Source of the DNA: an uncultured Lachnospiraceae bacterium
GTDB taxonomy: Bacteria; Bacillota; Clostridia; Lachnospirales; Lachnospiraceae
Direction: 5' to 3'
Assembly (NCBI GenBank): GCA_902788035.1
Contig: CADAIL010000010.1
Coordinates: 1 to 64,000, forward strand
Length of the DNA stretch: 64,000 nt
The notes under the pieces are model-generated. The model worked only from the letters and a program-made list of their open reading frames with translations, was not told where the DNA came from and did not search any database. A program made the position numbers and the translations under genes. The stretch's first letter is position 1. Every line of letters starts with the position of its first letter. This document shows, piece by piece, positions 62,425 through 64,000 of this stretch.

Positions 62425-62433
62425 TGGTATAAT
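62425..62433 (+). promoter_or_regulatory. Extended -10 promoter of the NhaC gene
   Basis: TGGTATAAT is an extended -10. No clear -35 is visible. It leaves a leader of about 85 bases, and AAAGGGGG lies before the start codon. Confidence 0.5.
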
Positions 62434-62525
62434 AGGCATAATTGTTCGGTGATTTAACGCATTAAAGCGGCATATTGATAAAGCCGGACATCGGTAATTC
62501 TTATTCTTGAAAGGGGGAAACTTTC

Positions 62526-64000
62526 ATGTATGCAACATTCTGGTCCCTTGTACCGCCGATCGTTGCTATCGCTCTGGCACTGATCACCAAAGAGGTCTAC
62601 AGCTCACTGTTCGTCGGTATACTCGTCGGAGGTCTGTTCTTTTCGGGATTCAGCTTCGAGGGAACGCTGGTACACATCTTTCAGGACGGCATGATTGCGC
62701 AGCTTTCCGACTCCTATAATGTCGGTATCCTTGTGTTCCTTGTCTTCCTGGGCATCATGGTCGCGCTCATGAACAAGGCGGGCGGTTCCGCCGCGTTCGG
62801 CGAGTGGGCGTCAAAGAAGATCACATCGCGCGTCGGCGCCCAGCTGGCTACGATTCTTCTTGGCTGCCTCATCTTTATTGACGACTATTTCAACTGTCTG
62901 ACAGTCGGCTCTGTCATGCGTCCGGTCACCGACCGTCATCAGGTCTCAAGGGCCAAGCTGGCCTACCTCATCGACGCGACGGCAGCGCCGGTCTGCATTA
63001 TTGCCCCGATTTCTTCCTGGGCGGCGGCGGTTTCCGCATTTTCTCCGGAAGGAACGAACGGCCTCGTCCTCTTCATCAAGGCGATTCCGTACAATTATTA
63101 CGCACTGCTCACTATTCTTATGATGGTCACGATCACGGTCCTGAAAATCGACTACGGCCCGATGGCAAGGCACGAGAAGAATGCCATGGCAGGAAATATT
63201 TTTACGGATATGGAAACACAGGTTTCTGACGAGGACGCTATAAAAGGCAGCGGTAAGGTCATCGACCTCGTTCTTCCCATTGTATCCCTCATTATCTGCT
63301 GTGTAATCGGCATGATTTATTCCGGCGGTTTCTTTGAGGGAGAAGGCTTTGTCGACGCTTTTGCCAATTCCGACGCATCCGTCGGCCTTGTTCTCGGATC
63401 GTTCGTGGCTCTGGCAATTACTCTGATTGTCTATCTGATCCGCGGAGTCCTTAAATTCAAGGACTGCATGGCCTGCCTTACAGAGGGCTTCAAGGCCATG
63501 GTGCCGGCTATCATGATCCTTGTCCTTGCATGGACACTTAAGAGCATGACAGATTCTCTCGGCGCAAAGGATTATGTCGCGGCTATCGTTTCCAGTTCCG
63601 CAGGTGCTCTGCAGAACTTCCTTCCGGCAATTGTGTTCCTGATTGCGGTCGGGCTTTCATTTGCAACAGGAACATCCTGGGGCACATTCGGAATCCTGAT
63701 TCCGATCTGCCTGGCATCTTTCCCGCTCGAGAGCGGCAACCCGCTCGCAGTCATCTGTGTATCCGCCTGCATGGCCGGCGCAGTCTGCGGTGATCACTGC
63801 TCACCGATCTCCGATACGACAATCATGTCCTCGGCAGGCGCGATGTGTGATCACATTGCTCATGTTTCGACACAGATGCCATACGCTCTGACAGCGGCAG
63901 CCATCTCGTTCGTGGCTTATGTCATCGCGGGATTTGTCCAGAATGCGGTGATCTGCCTGATCATCGGCGTGGTCATTACGATCGGGTGCATGTTCTTCCT
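62526..64000 (+). CDS. nhaC: NhaC-family Na+/H+ antiporter, cut by the window edge
   Basis: The first 491 codons of a membrane antiporter run open to the edge. Motifs include FIDDYFNCLTVGSVMRPVTD, ATAAPVCIIAPISSW and, near the edge, CGDHCSPISDTTIMSS, typical of the NhaC ion-transport core. About twelve helices are present. Amino acid antiport is possible in related members, but Na+/H+ exchange is the family default. A palindromic element and its own promoter precede it. Confidence 0.9.
   Translation, partial: MYATFWSLVPPIVAIALALITKEVYSSLFVGILVGGLFFSGFSFEGTLVHIFQDGMIAQLSDSYNVGILVFLVFLGIMVALMNKAGGSAAFGEWASKKITSRVGAQLATILLGCLIFIDDYFNCLTVGSVMRPVTDRHQVSRAKLAYLIDATAAPVCIIAPISSWAAAVSAFSPEGTNGLVLFIKAIPYNYYALLTILMMVTITVLKIDYGPMARHEKNAMAGNIFTDMETQVSDEDAIKGSGKVIDLVLPIVSLIICCVIGMIYSGGFFEGEGFVDAFANSDASVGLVLGSFVALAITLIVYLIRGVLKFKDCMACLTEGFKAMVPAIMILVLAWTLKSMTDSLGAKDYVAAIVSSSAGALQNFLPAIVFLIAVGLSFATGTSWGTFGILIPICLASFPLESGNPLAVICVSACMAGAVCGDHCSPISDTTIMSSAGAMCDHIAHVSTQMPYALTAAAISFVAYVIAGFVQNAVICLIIGVVITIGCMFF

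Noticed and set aside
1-64000. tRNA or rRNA genes
   Set aside because: No cloverleaf with a T-arm GGTTCRA motif or rRNA-like block could be recognised by eye on either strand.

Overview
The window looks like chromosomal DNA of an anaerobic Gram-positive bacterium of the class Clostridia, most likely Lachnospiraceae. This is an inference from strong AGGAGG-type ribosome sites, an HrcA/CIRCE operator, S-layer-homology (SLH) domains, an NHLP-type peptide exporter, the oxygen-independent cobalamin pathway (CbiD, CbiG, CbiH, CbiJ) and moderate GC. No rRNA, tRNA, integrase, transposase or CRISPR array was seen. Both ends cut genes.

Layout. 1-1451: a minus-strand MFS sugar-type transporter with the first codons of the next gene. 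1709-6786: a three-gene NHLP peptide export system (membrane-fusion-like protein, C39 peptidase/ABC exporter, second ABC exporter) with no precursor or modification enzyme beside it. 7043-8676: a HipBA toxin-antitoxin pair. 8986-10359: Hsp20 behind a CIRCE operator, then a CbpA-like J-protein. 10563-11252: a ComB-family phosphatase. 11537-14776: the cobalt ECF transporter CbiMN-CbiQ-CbiO and a CsoR-family repressor. 14939-23996: an ECF S component, an ArsR/SmtB-type sensor, an AraC regulator, a 1180-residue SLH-anchored surface esterase, and a metallochaperone plus Zn/Cd-type P-type ATPase. 24115-28718: TtcA, two histidine genes and a metallo-beta-lactamase-fold lipoprotein candidate. 28838-50700: a nearly complete late cobalamin pathway, interrupted by a metal P-type ATPase island (34778-39679) and by a unit of two small leader-like peptides plus an ECF sigma factor (44071-45106). 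50853-56204: a coiled-coil protein and a fused CydDC-like double ABC exporter. 56337-64000: a ROK protein, a zinc-ribbon/YARHG membrane protein, an XRE regulator, a LemA-like protein, LysR, a LytS-type sensor kinase and a truncated NhaC antiporter.

How the genes work together. CbiMNQO brings in cobalt. CbiF, G, H, D, J, ET and C make cobyrinate, CbiA and CbiP amidate it, BtuR adenosylates it, CbiB with the CobD decarboxylase attaches the aminopropanol arm, and CobU activates it. CbiL, the cobalt chelatase, CobS, CobT and CobC are not in the window. The SmtB-type sensor (16084) probably controls itself and the distant chaperone-ATPase pair, because near-identical palindromes lie before both.

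The most unusual content is non-coding. An approximately 200-bp nested palindrome occurs six times (plus fragments) with compensatory base changes in two stems. There is also a six-unit 73-bp tandem array, a second short hairpin family, and in-frame tandem duplications in several adjacent cobalamin genes. The two small peptides coupled to the ECF sigma factor end in a RiPP-leader-like motif and may be the missing partners of the NHLP exporter; that link is a hypothesis.
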